DNA from: Asterias amurensis
Lineage: Eukaryota > Echinodermata > Asteroidea > Forcipulatida > Asteriidae
Assembly (NCBI RefSeq): GCF_032118995.1
Contig: NC_092665.1
Coordinates: forward strand, 15,954,012-16,018,011
Direction of reading: 5' to 3'
Length of the DNA: 64,000 bases
The notes below the pieces were generated by a model, which made no database searches, had not been told where the DNA came from, and saw nothing but the letters and a program-made list of their open reading frames with translations. The stretch's first letter is position 1. Each line of letters begins with the position of its first letter. Positions 45,570 to 56,153 of the stretch are shown in pieces. A program made the position numbers and the translations under genes.

Positions 45570-48011
45570 TCAACTGCCCATTTCATTAACAAAACACAGC
45601 ATTTCATTCGACAGAAATTTAATGTACATTCTGACGACTTTAACAATGCTCCATACATCCTGAGTACTTGAGATAGTGTCTGATAAAGCAAAAGGCATCG
45701 TGGATGGGATGAAACCTCGCCCGTATTCTACCATCCATGTTCCCTGGCTCCACTGCACCATCGTAACATCACCCCAGGCGTGAAGTATCGTGTCACCTGT
45801 TGAAATAGGAAACAAAATAGGTTGTTTCGGTCGCACAATTTCAAGAAATTCGACAACATTGACGAGACACAACTAAGCTCTGAATAAATGTTGCTGATTC
45901 TTTCGATATAGAAATCATACTCTATAATTATAGAAACTGTGAAAAATGCATTTCACTAGGTAGCATATTTGAGGTAATGCCGAAAAATGGCACACCTGAC
46001 TCATCAGTGCAAATATTCACGGGCTGCCCGTGGAATGGCGAAGTACTATCTCTAGACCAACAGGGTGGGACTGCTATCAGTTGTTTATCCCTCGGTACAT
46101 GAACAGCATTTTAATATAAGCATTGCCAGTTGTCAAAGGACCGGGGTGGATTTCACAAAGGTAGTCCTAACTTAGGACTAGTCCTAGGCAATGCTAGGAG
46201 ATAGGACCAGTCCTAAGTTAGTATGAGTTACTGGTCCTAACTTAGGACCAGTCCTATCTCTTAGCATTGCCTAGGACTAGTCCTAAGTTAGGACTACCTT
46301 TGTGAAATCCACCACAGGGCTTATTAACGTCATAAATGGATTCTTACACTTAAGGGTGTTAATAGGACCGAAGCTTAAACAACGATTTTGTCAGTTTTGT
46401 GCTACCCCCACCCCCCCCCCCCAAAAAAGGGTCGGCCCTAAAGACCTGAAGGGTGAAGGAAATTGAATGACATTTGTGATTGAATTTTACTTACCTGGGA
46501 TAAAGACTTGGCTTTGTGTTGTCCCTTCCGTCCATTGCCTGAAAGTGCCGGTCATGACAGTGTCGGATATGTTGGCCCAGTACCGTCCTAGTAAAAAAAC
46601 AAATGGACAAACAAATGGAATTTTAATTGATGCATGCGGTTTACACTACATCTTGAGTTCTTAGCGGACCCCCTTTCACTCCCCAGCCTACCAAGCGTGA
46701 TGTCTCATTGACTGGAATAAGTATTGGCGTCTTGTTTCTGAAACACAATGGATTTCTGCATGATTCATAATCATAGGCGTTAAACCAATGTTTGTAGGAG
46801 TGAGATTGACTGTTACTATAGCTTTGTGGAGTTCCATTGACGGGAAAATCGTCTTAACAATAAAAAACACAAGCAACTAAAAAACAAGTTAAAAAAAAAC
46901 CTAGAGACTCAACCCTTGACCCCAAATGACCCCATATCAACCCACCTGAATGTCCCACTGTATCAACAGCTGTCCCAAAGAACGTCACATACTCCGTGAC
47001 GGAGGCATGGATCATGCGCATTGCACCTTTCCATCCTCCTGCGCATACAAACATCCACTCGGTATCCTCTGGTGGTAAGATGTGACCCGGAAACATCTTC
47101 ATGAGGTCAGAGTAGACTCTGTCAAAAGCCTCCTCGTGGGGCAATCCTGTGAGAGAGAAGCAAAATATTATCACATTTGTTTTCCATTTTTTCCCCAATC
47201 TGCTGTTTTATTCTTATTTCCATTCGGGATGAATAGCTCAGCTGGTAGAGCGCCGGCACGTTAATCCGGAGGTCTTTGGTTCGAGTCCAACAGCATCTAG
47301 TCAATTTGTCATCATTCAACCCCAAATCATTTAAAATTTTAATCACTATACTAGCCAAGAATGGAGAGAAGACAAGGAAGGACGTTTTAGTTTATTAGAT
47401 GTGGGAGGAAAAACCCAGACATTATGATGAAAACCCACGTAGTCAGGTAGGGACTGACAACCAAATTCACGCAGTGCCCCTGGTGGGATTTGTACCGGGG
47501 CCCCAGAGGTTGAAGGCAAGGCAAGACACCACTACGCCAATCCGTCCGCCCCCTTTTCAGCTGCCACACCCAGACGTGTGTATTGAAAAAGTTGCGACAT
47601 GGAGGGAGCAGTTTGAACCACGTGACCAGTGCACTGGTCACGTGGTTACTGGACGTAGCAGAACCCATTTTGCAGTCTAGTCTAGCGTTATAGTTTTGCT
47701 GAAAATGACTGGGAAAACCTTTAAAATAATTTTATTTAAATGATTTATAAACAAATTTATTGGCCTGACGTGTCGACCATGCCAGAGTCTTTCTCAAAGG
47801 CTAACACTTATATACACTTTAGAACAAAAAAAATAATTATTTTAGTTAAGATAATAACAATCTTACCAACATATTTTTCAGCAATCTGTGCAACAATCTT
47901 GTCATCAAGGAGGTAGGTTTTATTGTTGAGCCAGTGATGTATAACAACTATACTAAGACCTATGACGATGGTCGAAATCACGGCAAATCGAACGACAGAT
48001 TTGAAGTTCAT
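45570..48011 (-). CDS. SIGMAR1: Sigma non-opioid intracellular receptor 1
   Basis: ER membrane chaperone at mitochondria-associated membranes, related to the ERG2 sterol isomerase. Four coding exons on the minus strand: 48011-47867, 47146-46946, 46587-46495 and 45796-45570, all with GT-AG junctions in the same phase, giving 221 residues (human 223). An N-terminal membrane segment (about 6-28) precedes [21 protein letters not shown], here split as [13 protein letters not shown] and MFVCAGGW, then [37 protein letters not shown] and [20 protein letters not shown]. Asp124 and Glu170 correspond to the human ligand-site Asp126 and Glu172. The last 25 residues form the usual amphipathic membrane-adjacent helices. 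Introns hold a long hairpin (46146) and two tRNA-derived repeats. A leader exon begins with its own ATG (MSVTECF then stop), a possible upstream frame. Confidence 0.96.
46146..46312. mobile_element. Near-perfect hairpin element in SIGMAR1 intron
   Basis: Arms of 62 bases (46146-46207 and 46251-46312) are reverse complements with one mismatch, around a loop of about 43 bases that is itself partly palindromic. The ends are GTGGATTTCACAAAGGTAGT and its complement, and the interior is built of TCCTAACTTAGGAC units. It is related in style to the elements at 19593 and 56541. Either strand of RNA would fold into a long duplex. Confidence 0.85.
47228..47302 (+). repeat. tRNA-like sequence (pseudo-tRNA or SINE head)
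   Basis: A tRNA-like order is visible: a D arm GCTC-AGCTGGTA-GAGC, an anticodon stem-loop CCGGC-ACGTTAA-TCCGG with GTT at the anticodon place, and a T arm with perfect box B GGTTCGAGTCC. Base 33 is C instead of T, and two acceptor pairs plus one pair in each of the anticodon and T stems are broken. It is therefore not called a working tRNA-Asn. It lies in the SIGMAR1 intron, antisense to it. Confidence 0.5.
47399..47540 (-). repeat. SINE-C, minus-strand copy
   Basis: Read on the minus strand: TGGCGTAGTGGTGTCTTGCC (box A-like), then CCCGGTACAAATCCCACCAG (box B-like), then a tail with GTCAGTCCCTACCTGACTAC and GGGTTTTCCTCCCACATCTA. This layout fits a tRNA-derived SINE with a conserved tail. It lies in the SIGMAR1 intron. 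Confidence 0.6.
47762..47802 (-). repeat. Retroelement-like motif, second copy
   Basis: On the minus strand GAAAGACTCTGGCATGGTCG is followed by ACACGTCAGGCC, the same arrangement as at 39472-39500. Confidence 0.35.
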
Positions 48012-48138
48012 TCTCTCAGGATGACGTCTTCCAATTCAAGCAGGGGAAGAAATAATCTTGAGAGATCCTGTCCAAGTCACTCACCGACTCAATATAATCG
48101 TGAAACAACACTTCTTAAAAACACTCCGTGACGCTCAT
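48012..48138 (-). other. SIGMAR1 5' UTR part of exon 2, with short upstream frame
   Basis: The acceptor TTCATTTCAG (AG at 48140-48139) is followed directly by ATGAGCGTC, opening a seven-codon frame that ends before the true start at 48011. Confidence 0.55.
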
Positions 48139-48829
48139 CTGAAATGAAGCAATATTATTGTGTTAGTGAGATTTTGTGTTAAATGACAATACATGGATGA
48201 TACAGCAAGTCATAGAGCATTGATTCTGTTTTTATACGACTTTGCGTTTGCACTATAGGCTGGGGGGGGGGGGGTATTACGGCACTGTATTAAGGTGCTG
48301 GTATACCCGCACTAGTTTGATGGAAAATCTCTGGGAGTGAAATCGAGTTTGTTTATCACATCGATGATTAGCATCAATTCGTGTGTTTCAAGGGATGTTG
48401 ACAAATTTTGACAATATATTATGTGGAAACTGTCATAAAATGAGACCACTTTGTATGTTTTTTTTTTTCAAACGAACTGTTCGAAACGGCCAACCCTTAT
48501 CCCTTAAAGATACTTTTAACAATAGGCCTACACCAATGTGTGAAAAGCACTGTACACTCATTCCAGTCCTTTTTACAACAATCATAGAAATTATTATATT
48601 AACTATTAAACATGATTATCATAAACAAAATGCAAAGCTTCAACTTCGTAAATTGTACTTTGATCATCAGCAACGTAAGGGGAGGGACGGTCGGACCCCC
48701 CCCCCCCCTCCGCTCATAATGCTTGCCCCCCCCCCCATCCCCCATCAACACTGACCGAATACAACTTCACTGTCAAGACCCATAATGAAGCACATAACAT
48801 AAAAAGTAACATGGATGATAAACACTTAC

Positions 48830-48930
48830 CAACAATTTGGAGTTTTCTCAATCAATGTTTCGGTTAAACCATGGAGGAACCGTTGCACCTTACCCGTTGC
48901 CGTCCCGTACGTACATGTACATACTTACAC
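48830..48930 (-). other. Predicted SIGMAR1 first (non-coding) exon
   Basis: A strong donor GTAAGTGTTT follows AAACTCCAAATTGTTG on the minus strand (donor at 48829). The upstream limit is a guess. It would splice to the acceptor at 48139. Confidence 0.45.
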
Positions 48931-50039
48931 ATGAACTCTCTTCACTGACCCTATGTATAGCGTAAAAACTGCATTCATTGCGATAGTATTGTTTGCTAGT
49001 TTTACCAATAAAACAATGTCTATTTGTAGTTTGAGCTTGGCTATTGTTAGATTGAAATTAATTACATCGGTATATACACGCTATCGGAATACCTCGTCAA
49101 ATCAAAGTGCAAAGTTTCAAGGACGGGCAACTGAAACTTTTAAGCAAATTGGCCGTGCTTTAGAAGGTCTTATTGGCAGCTTTGGGTCTTTGTTATCACG
49201 GAATAACAACGTGTAGCAGAACCTCGGGATGATCCCTGACCCCTAGACGGTGTTTGCACCAGATCAAGACGGAGAGTTTGGATGGGGCTTCAACCCCCCT
49301 AAAGCCCCGATGTAATATTGACACTATACTCGTCGAGCCAAACTCGGCTCCATACATTGTGACAAAATAGTTTTTCCAAAAGCTCGAAATCGTCTGTGGC
49401 ATCCAGACCGATCCTGTGCAGCTTCAAAAGTCTGGTGATATTAATGTCTGATATCGCTTATATAAGCAGTTCTATAACCCCTCCCCCAAAAACACAGCCC
49501 TAACAATGCCCATCATCTATGTGATGCCCCACTTTCTGAACATTGTCAGAATATTTCTAACAACCGATATTGACTATTACTGTTAAATTGATCACAAGTC
49601 GACTTACAAAACCAATGATTCGGTTCAACTTGTCAATTGGTTGGATATTTTGACAACACAAAGTCATTAGATCTACTGTCTGGGTTTACATACTAAATCT
49701 GAATTTTTCAAATGAAATTTGTCTTGCATTGGTTATTAATTTGACGACACACCTCTATGTTATAAAGTCACTGTCCATATACAAAATACATTGTACTCGT
49801 TTGCCAAAATCAACTTCTAACCTCTAAACCAGTAACTCAATAATTTGTTTACATCGTTGCCCAGTTGTTATTCAGTCACCTGACTGCTCATGGATAAATA
49901 TTAAAGCTACTGTGCAGCAAAAACGGTCGATATAAAGACCTACTATTTGCATAACAATCGGGGGAACTGGCATTGTAATGTCACAACCCCAGTGGTCCTG
50001 CAACAGTATCTATTCAAGCACTTTCCCCTTCATTGCTCA
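48931..50039. other. Gene-free stretch
   Basis: Nothing recognised between the inferred SIGMAR1 promoter and the inferred first exon at 50040. Frames at 48953 and 49196 have no features of genes. Confidence 0.5.
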
Positions 50040-50121
50040 CGTCAACCCGGAAACAAAAATGGCCGCCAAGAGAAGATGATCTCGCTGTCTCATTTTCAAG
50101 ATTTGTCTGAAAGATTTTAAG
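50040..50121 (+). other. Predicted first (non-coding) exon of FN3R-1
   Basis: AAAATGGCCGCCAAG (a YY1-like core; its ATG opens a six-codon frame ending in TGA) is followed by a donor TTTTAAG/GTAAGATTT at 50121/50122. An acceptor CATAACCCAG at about 50922 precedes the FN3R-1 start codon. Splicing is inferred. Confidence 0.45.
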
Positions 50122-50523
50122 GTAAGATTTACTTTCACCTCATAGTTTAATTTAAAATAATTGTGAGTGCTTACCGACTCCAATGATGGTGTCAAGCTTT
50201 AGAGGTGGGGGTGACGGAAGAAGGCATATGCGTTAGCCAGGGTCGCCCATCCAGTGCCGACTCGCCGCATCCACCATGTTCCAGGCTTGGGTGAGACTTG
50301 AACCACACTGGATCGGGACTCAGGGTGTCCCTCTAAATGTACCAGTGCATCTTCCTCCGTGCTTTAAAAACACAATCGTTTCTCGTGTTCAAAAGTACCC
50401 CCTAAAACCCTCTGTCTACAAATTCCTCAGATTCCTAGAGAACACAGTGAAAGTGAATACACCAAGGAGGGGGGGGGGGGGAGGGGTACAACCATTTAGG
50501 TGGAGAAATACACAGTAATATTA

Positions 50524-50860
50524 TTTGGTTTGCGGTGTGTGTATCTACTTAACATGTAGAGTTTATTCTTAGAGAACTGTCTTCTTTATTCTACATGATT
50601 CTACTACCGCGGAGTAGATTTATCGGATGTTCAGAAGACTTCTTAGTTCTGAAAAGAACTGTCCTGATTTTTAACATACTAGGGGACAGTTCTTTTCAGA
50701 ACTGAGAAGTCTCCCGAACATCCGATAAATTTACTCAGCGGTAGTAGAATAAAGAAAGACAGTTCTCTAAAGAACAAACTCTACCTGGCAAGTAGATACA
50801 CACATGGTGTTACCGCAAACCAATTTTATTGAAACCTCACCATGCAATGCCTCAAAAACA
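50524..50860. mobile_element. Long palindromic element ending in TTACCGCAAACC
   Basis: The left part (50524 to about 50665) is mirrored by the right part (about 50690-50823): TTTGCGGT, GTGTGTATCTACTT, GAGAACTGTCTTC, ATCGGATGTTC and AGTTCTGAAAAGAACTGTCC each face their complement. The left end lacks the AACACCATG block present on the right. The tail CTCACCATGCAATGCCTCAA links it to 12160 and 27829. It sits within the inferred FN3R-1 leader intron, about 110 bases before the start codon. Confidence 0.8.
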
Positions 50861-50936
50861 TCCCATTGTGCACTAAATTGTGAAACTAAACAAAATTCAT
50901 CTTTTTCGGTTACATAACCCAGGTATAATAGTAACC

Positions 50937-51557
50937 ATGGCAATTGGAAGGCTTTCACCAAACACCCGCTCCTATGGGTTGCTGATCCTGGTCTTATCAA
51001 CTGTAATCACCATGAGCTCAGCCCTGGAATATGCTTCGAATCTTACAGTGTCTTCCAAGACGGCAAACACCGCGACTCTAACCTGGACATCAGCAACCAG
51101 CGGCGGTAATGCCTCAAGCTACATCGTCTCAGTTGTCTTAGACACCAGCGTTCTCGAGAATGTGACCATCTCGACCGTAGCGACTAACACGCACACAATC
51201 ACCGGGCTGACCTACTCGACCTTCTACACCGTGCTTGTGTACACCTACGATTCGACCGGGCAGAGCACTGGGGAAGCAGCCTCTGTTTCCTTCTGGACTA
51301 AATACACCACATGGAACACGAAGTTCATCGGAGCGTTGGGTGTGATTGGCTTCATCATTGTCACTTTACTGACGATGATAATCTTGAAGAGCAAATGTCT
51401 CCCTGCCGATCCCAAGCCTATGGTTATGGATGTTGAGAAGCTTGTGGAGGATGGGGCAGGTGTAAACGATGAACAGCCCCCTAGCGAGCAGGGTAACAAA
51501 GATGACAAGGAGAAGCCGAAAAGTCCAATCAAAGACAGAGATATAGCAATATTCTAA
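50937..51557 (+). CDS. Intronless single-FN3 membrane protein (FN3R-1)
   Basis: Predicted type I membrane protein of 206 residues from the ATG at 50937 (first in-frame ATG). Signal peptide about 1-29 (ending MSSA). One fibronectin III domain about 33-120: ATLTWTS with Trp50, then YIVSVVL and HTITGLTYSTFYTVLVYTYD, the usual B, C and F strand signatures. Membrane span about 130-150, then a 55-residue hydrophilic, Lys/Glu/Pro-rich tail without tyrosine. No family member is recognised by name. The arrangement parallels the opposite-strand gene at 53111-53758, about 1.5 kb away and tail to tail. ATTAAA at about 51579 could serve polyadenylation. Adhesion or recognition is a guess. Confidence 0.8.
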   Translation: MAIGRLSPNTRSYGLLILVLSTVITMSSALEYASNLTVSSKTANTATLTWTSATSGGNASSYIVSVVLDTSVLENVTISTVATNTHTITGLTYSTFYTVLVYTYDSTGQSTGEAASVSFWTKYTTWNTKFIGALGVIGFIIVTLLTMIILKSKCLPADPKPMVMDVEKLVEDGAGVNDEQPPSEQGNKDDKEKPKSPIKDRDIAIF

Positions 51558-53110
51558 AATGAAAATCATCCATCCATGTATTAAAGTTTGTGGACTCCTT
51601 TTTTTTGCAGTGAACTGATAAAGTTTTAAGTTCGGGTGATAGTTGTTTTAAACTTTATTAAGGTCCTTTTAGAATCCATGGCTTCGGCTCCAGAGTCGGC
51701 TCAGGCTAGATTGGCCCCGCGGTTGTTTTTTGCAATTTATTGCGCGTGCTTTGCGTACGTGCTCAGGACATCAGACGAGAAGACGGAGCCCGAAGCCGAA
51801 TCCAAAGCCGAAACCGTGGTTTCGAAAAGGGGCCTTATAGAGAATGTCTCCAAATCGATTGTATATAAAGTCCATTGCAGCCTAAATTTGTATGTCTTGA
51901 GAAAACCTTGTTTGTCTTGAAGCATGATCGGAATTGCACTTCCTAAACCACTTTAAATTAACGTAGTGTGAAGTCCAATACGTCAATCTTGAGTCAAACT
52001 CCGATTGCAAAAACCAATTAGGGCACCATCTTCAATTTAATTTTATGTAACAAGCAAGCTTAATAATTTTTCTGATTTTAGTTCAAAGGGTAATAGATTG
52101 TGATTGACAAAAACTACATGGTGTACGTGTTAAATCAGTTACTGGCCTCACGCTTTGACCATACTAGTTACGTGAGAAGAACTAAAGTTATAAATCATGC
52201 ATTCAATTCAAAAAGGATAAAATTTTGTTGTCGCCACGATATTTAGCGAACTATAAATCATACACAATAATTCACAAGAAAATCTATGTTTGGAAGGTAA
52301 AAGACAGCACACAATGGAACCGAGTTTAATAGTGGCAATAGTTGAAGTTAAAATACTATATCCATGCGCTGATGATGATCAAAAGGATAAAAGGCTGTTG
52401 TCACTTCAACCACCCACTTAAACTCAACGAACCACGAAACTCTGCACAATTATAATATTCAAAAGAATATCCATACATAGATTTTGATGATGCATAAAAT
52501 GATGTCCCACCTCTTTGATTTTCGTGTGTTTTTGCTAGTTTCCTCGCCTCCCAACCAATGTGACTACATGTACACAAATTCTCTAATGGATAACAATGCG
52601 TATCAAAACAAATATAGTCTCTGTGTCATTGTTCATGAGTATGAATTTATTTTACTATAAAAAACTTTCAACTATTTTAACCTAATTGTATGATATAAAT
52701 AAATGTTTTTGTTTATGCAGCCATTAAAAGGTGTCAAGTACTGATAACATGCACTGCGTATCAGATACATTCTTGTGCGTGTATTAGTCAGCAGCTATAG
52801 CGAAATTTAGCCAACATGTATGTGACGAAAAGGTTTCAAACAGTCAGCTCTGTTAAAATATATGGGTAATGACCGTAAATCTTAAAATAACTTGTTAATG
52901 ACAAGTTCCATAGTACTTTTAAATCTCAGCTTAAAATGCATTTTGCTGTCTCAGACCTCTTCTCGTGCATTGTAATTTGATCATCTCTATCCATGTTTAT
53001 GCAACATACAGCAAGCAACTTTCTCTATTTAAGTTCTGGCTTTAGAGGTACCATTGCACAGAAGTACCAGTGTTTATGTTTACACCTTTGTTGGGCCAAT
53101 ATTTGTTTGC
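51558..53110. other. Gene-free stretch between the two FN3 genes
   Basis: Contains a repeat-like block at about 51675-51850 with reiterated GAAGCCGAATCCAAAGCCGA, a form also seen at 59235-59270. A small frame through it (51636-51920) is judged non-coding. The rest, 51950-53110, is AT-rich with nothing recognised. Confidence 0.5.
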
Positions 53111-53758
53111 TTAAATATTATTTGACAAATCTGCGTCCATTGGTTGTGGCTCCTCACCATCTGGCTCATCGTAGGGGGCGCTAGAGATGGGTCTACCAGA
53201 GGCATTCTTCTTCTTTCGGGCCTTGCCTTTCTTCTTTGAGTGTCTCTGGAAGGTCTGCCAGCCTTGCTCAAGGAGCTCCGTTCGCTTGTGGGCCAACACC
53301 CTGTTTCGACTCTTTGAGACCACGAAATCCAAAATGGCGAACGTCACCAAGCAGATAAGGAGGAATAAGCCCGCTACGATGGCAAGAGATGTGGTCGAAC
53401 CCATTGGTGTTGAGAATTTAGCACAGCCAACTTCCGGTACTTCCGGTGCAGGGACAAGGGTCGCCACACATGCGTTGTAGCCTCTCAAGTCGTCCAAATC
53501 TTGCAGGCTGTACATTCTCGATGAAACATTGTGAATGTCTTCAATCATGTTCATTGCGAAGTCACCTGAGTTGGTGAGACTAAATCCAGTCAGATTAGAG
53601 GATTGCGGGATGCCCAATTCCCATCGTATGGTGGCGCTATACGCTGTGATATTAACAACGGTCACTGTTAAGGCGGAGTGTACAGTACGGAAGCTCAGAT
53701 AGGTCATAAGTATCGTTAGCTGCACAGCATATGCACAAAAGGTCACGGCAGACGCCAT
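53111..53758 (-). CDS. Intronless FN3-like membrane protein (FN3R-2)
   Basis: Predicted type I membrane protein of 215 residues from the ATG at 53758. Signal peptide about 1-28 (hydrophobic, ends VHSA). A single FN3-like ectodomain about 30-117: SATIRWELG with Trp46, then LTGFSLTNSG and LRGYNACVATLVP. Span about 121-147, then a strongly basic juxtamembrane segment (RHSKKKGKARKKK) and an acidic, Pro-rich end with one tyrosine (PYDEP). A good acceptor (TTTTTTGTTTACAG, AG at 53831-53830) lies upstream, indicating a spliced leader. The ectodomain is weaker than that of FN3R-1, and their kinship rests on length and layout more than on residues. Confidence 0.72.
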   Translation of the reverse strand: MASAVTFCAYAVQLTILMTYLSFRTVHSALTVTVVNITAYSATIRWELGIPQSSNLTGFSLTNSGDFAMNMIEDIHNVSSRMYSLQDLDDLRGYNACVATLVPAPEVPEVGCAKFSTPMGSTTSLAIVAGLFLLICLVTFAILDFVVSKSRNRVLAHKRTELLEQGWQTFQRHSKKKGKARKKKNASGRPISSAPYDEPDGEEPQPMDADLSNNI

Positions 53759-55269
53759 GATTGCCAAGTTTGGATTGTCCGCTAATGGCCACCGTACCTA
53801 TTTACTTTCGTCTTGATTCACTTCAAGTTCTGTAAACAAAAAATAAATAAAAAATGTTGAACAAAAAATAATTATGTTTGCCAATAACTGTGAATTATGT
53901 GCTATTTTCACGATACTCTTAATTTTGTGCTTTTACACAAGATTTCTTGGAATTTAGATTTTTATATTGTATCGGTAACTTACGATTTGTTTAATCTTTT
54001 ACTTTTAGAGCTTCAGCCCAAAAGTAAAAACCCCAAACGGAACCAAAAGTTCCCTCGATGGACACTGACTATGTGGTATGTAGTGAGCACACCTAATGCA
54101 AATTCCGATTGTGCATTTTATCATTTACACGAAAAAAAAAAAGTTTACACCGTATCAGAGTGTAAAACACACTCTTTTGTTATTTCAAAATCCTTGGTTC
54201 AGAACTGCCCATGCTTCAGTGCATGCATAGTCCGGCTCAATGTCAACTTTAAATGATACATGCAGGCGTGTATGAAACACACTGTATGTGTAGGCGTGTG
54301 AGTACAATGCGAGAAGTCAACTGTGAATAACTGAATGGCAACGCATTTAATTTTGCCACAAATGTTTTGTTACTCTAGTTTTCTCTAAGTGTCAAGGTGA
54401 CATTTTAATACGGTTTCTGCATGACTAGGATTGTCATGGTGAACCGCTTTGTGTATTTTAGTTAACACTTGTTTCGTATTGTAATTTCAGTTTGACAATA
54501 ATATTGACATGAATAGTAGGCTGTTTAAACCTTTGTTTGCCATCCACATATATAGAGAAGGTCGAATTAAACTTTGGGATCATGAAGGTTCGGAGGGGGG
54601 GGGGGGACACTGTCACCTTACGTTAAACTGGTGTCAAATGCCTTTGTATATGCGAGTTTTGTCAACATCCAATAAAAATATCTAAGGATGTCACATTTTC
54701 TACGCAGGTTGTTCAGTCCTACAATTTGATGACATCTACAGGAAAGTCATTGAATTTACTTTTTGAGATGCGCAAACAAATACTTTTGTTGTTGTATTTC
54801 GTATAATGTTTCAATTTTCTCTCTGAAAGAGTATAAAATCAAAAGGCATTTTCAATCATTCAAAATGTGAGTTTCAGGCTTAACATTTTCCCTGCTTTCA
54901 CAAGTACAGCGCATCATGGGACCTCACGGTGATACGCGCGCTATATAAGAATGGTTTTATTATTAGTACAACGTTCTATTGGATAATGAGTGCATTATCA
55001 TTTTGATCATGAAGAACCTAATGTCAATGTAATTTAATGATGATATGAATATGCATGAACTGAGTGTAGTTTCCTGAAGTCCTAATGCGGACTGGATAAC
55101 GGAAACGAGTGGCCTGAAGGAAACCAACTCGAAATGGCAAACCACACTGTGTTTTTTTAGATCAGCAATTAGTTTCCCTGTTTCGATTTGGGCTGACGAA
55201 ACATATAGCTCACCAAATGAATGTTAAACACCAACCGAGACTTGAAACCCTTCAGTTTCATGTATTCTT

Positions 55270-55432
55270 ATGATTAAAATCATGACATATCGCAGAGGGT
55301 AAACAGTAGAGGGCGTGTCCGAATGTACGACCTTTATCCTTTTAAAGTATGATTAAAATCATGAAATAATATCACACAGAGGGTAAACAGTAGAGGGCGT
55401 TTCCAATTGTTAGACCTTTAGCCTTTTAAAAT
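55270..55432. repeat. 78-bp tandem duplication
   Basis: TATGATTAAAATCATGA begins both units (55270 and 55348). Both contain AGAGGGTAAACAGTAGAGGG and a GACCTTTAxCCTTTTAAA end. It abuts the MITE at 55439. Confidence 0.85.
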
Positions 55433-55438
55433 ATTAAG

Positions 55439-55824
55439 TTAAAGGCAGTGGACACTATTGGTAATTGTCAAAGACTAGCCTTCACAGTTGGTGTATCTCA
55501 ACATATGCATAAAATAACAAACCTTTGAAAATTTGAGTTCAATCGGCCATCGAACTTGCGAGATAATAATGAAAGACAAAAACACCCTTGTCACACGAAG
55601 TTGTGTGCGTTTAGATGGTTGATGTCGAGACTCAAGTTCTAAATCTGAGGTCTCGAAATCAAATTCGTGGAAAATTACTTCTTTCTCGAAAACTATGGCA
55701 CTTCAGAGGGAGCCGTTTCTAACAATGTTTTATACCATCAACCTCTCCCCATTACTCGTTACCAAGTAAGGTTTTATGCTAATTATTATTTTGAGTAATT
55801 ACCAATAGTGTCCACTGCCTTTAA
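55439..55824. mobile_element. TTAA-flanked palindromic MITE, family 1
   Basis: 386 bp with TTAA at both ends. AGGCAGTGGACACTATTGGT faces ACCAATAGTGTCCACTGCCT exactly. The interior is colinear with the copies at 45125 and, in opposite sense, 56811. Confidence 0.92.
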
Positions 55825-55993
55825 TAGTTTATGCCTAACATTTACTCTTTGACTCATATGAACAAGTCCTGCAGTACGGCATTGTCACATGAGACGTTTG
55901 TTTTACATGCAATTTAAAGTCGCATAGCCTGATTTTCATCGATTATTTTAATTCATTAAACGCATTTTAAAACTATTTTATTTTTCTTGTAGA

Positions 55994-56094
55994 AACTCTT
56001 CAGAAGATTTTAAGGGGTGTGGTACTTCTAAAGACTTCCTGAGATATCCGTAACACAACGAGGACATGATATGAGGGGAGGGGTGGGGTACGCC
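55994..56094 (+). repeat. Dispersed repeat with G-rich end
   Basis: CTTCCTGAGATATCCGTAAC, then ACAACGAGGACATGATATGA, then a G-rich segment with short interruptions. It aligns with the blocks at 5930 and 62590, but here the G tract is broken by A and T. Confidence 0.5.
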
Positions 56095-56153
56095 ATGCCG
56101 CATAAAACTACAATGATCCTTACGGTATGTTTAATCTTATGACTTTGGACGAG

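Noticed and set aside
47228-47302. Functional tRNA-Asn(GTT)
   Set aside because: Base 33 is not T, and the acceptor, anticodon and T stems each carry mismatches; more likely a pseudo-tRNA or SINE head.
50880-50936. Extended N-terminus of FN3R-1
   Set aside because: The extension would need a GTG start; the first ATG at 50937 directly precedes the signal peptide.
51636-51920. Small coding gene of 94 codons
   Set aside because: The stretch contains a reiterated GAAGCCGAATCC-type repeat also seen near 59240.
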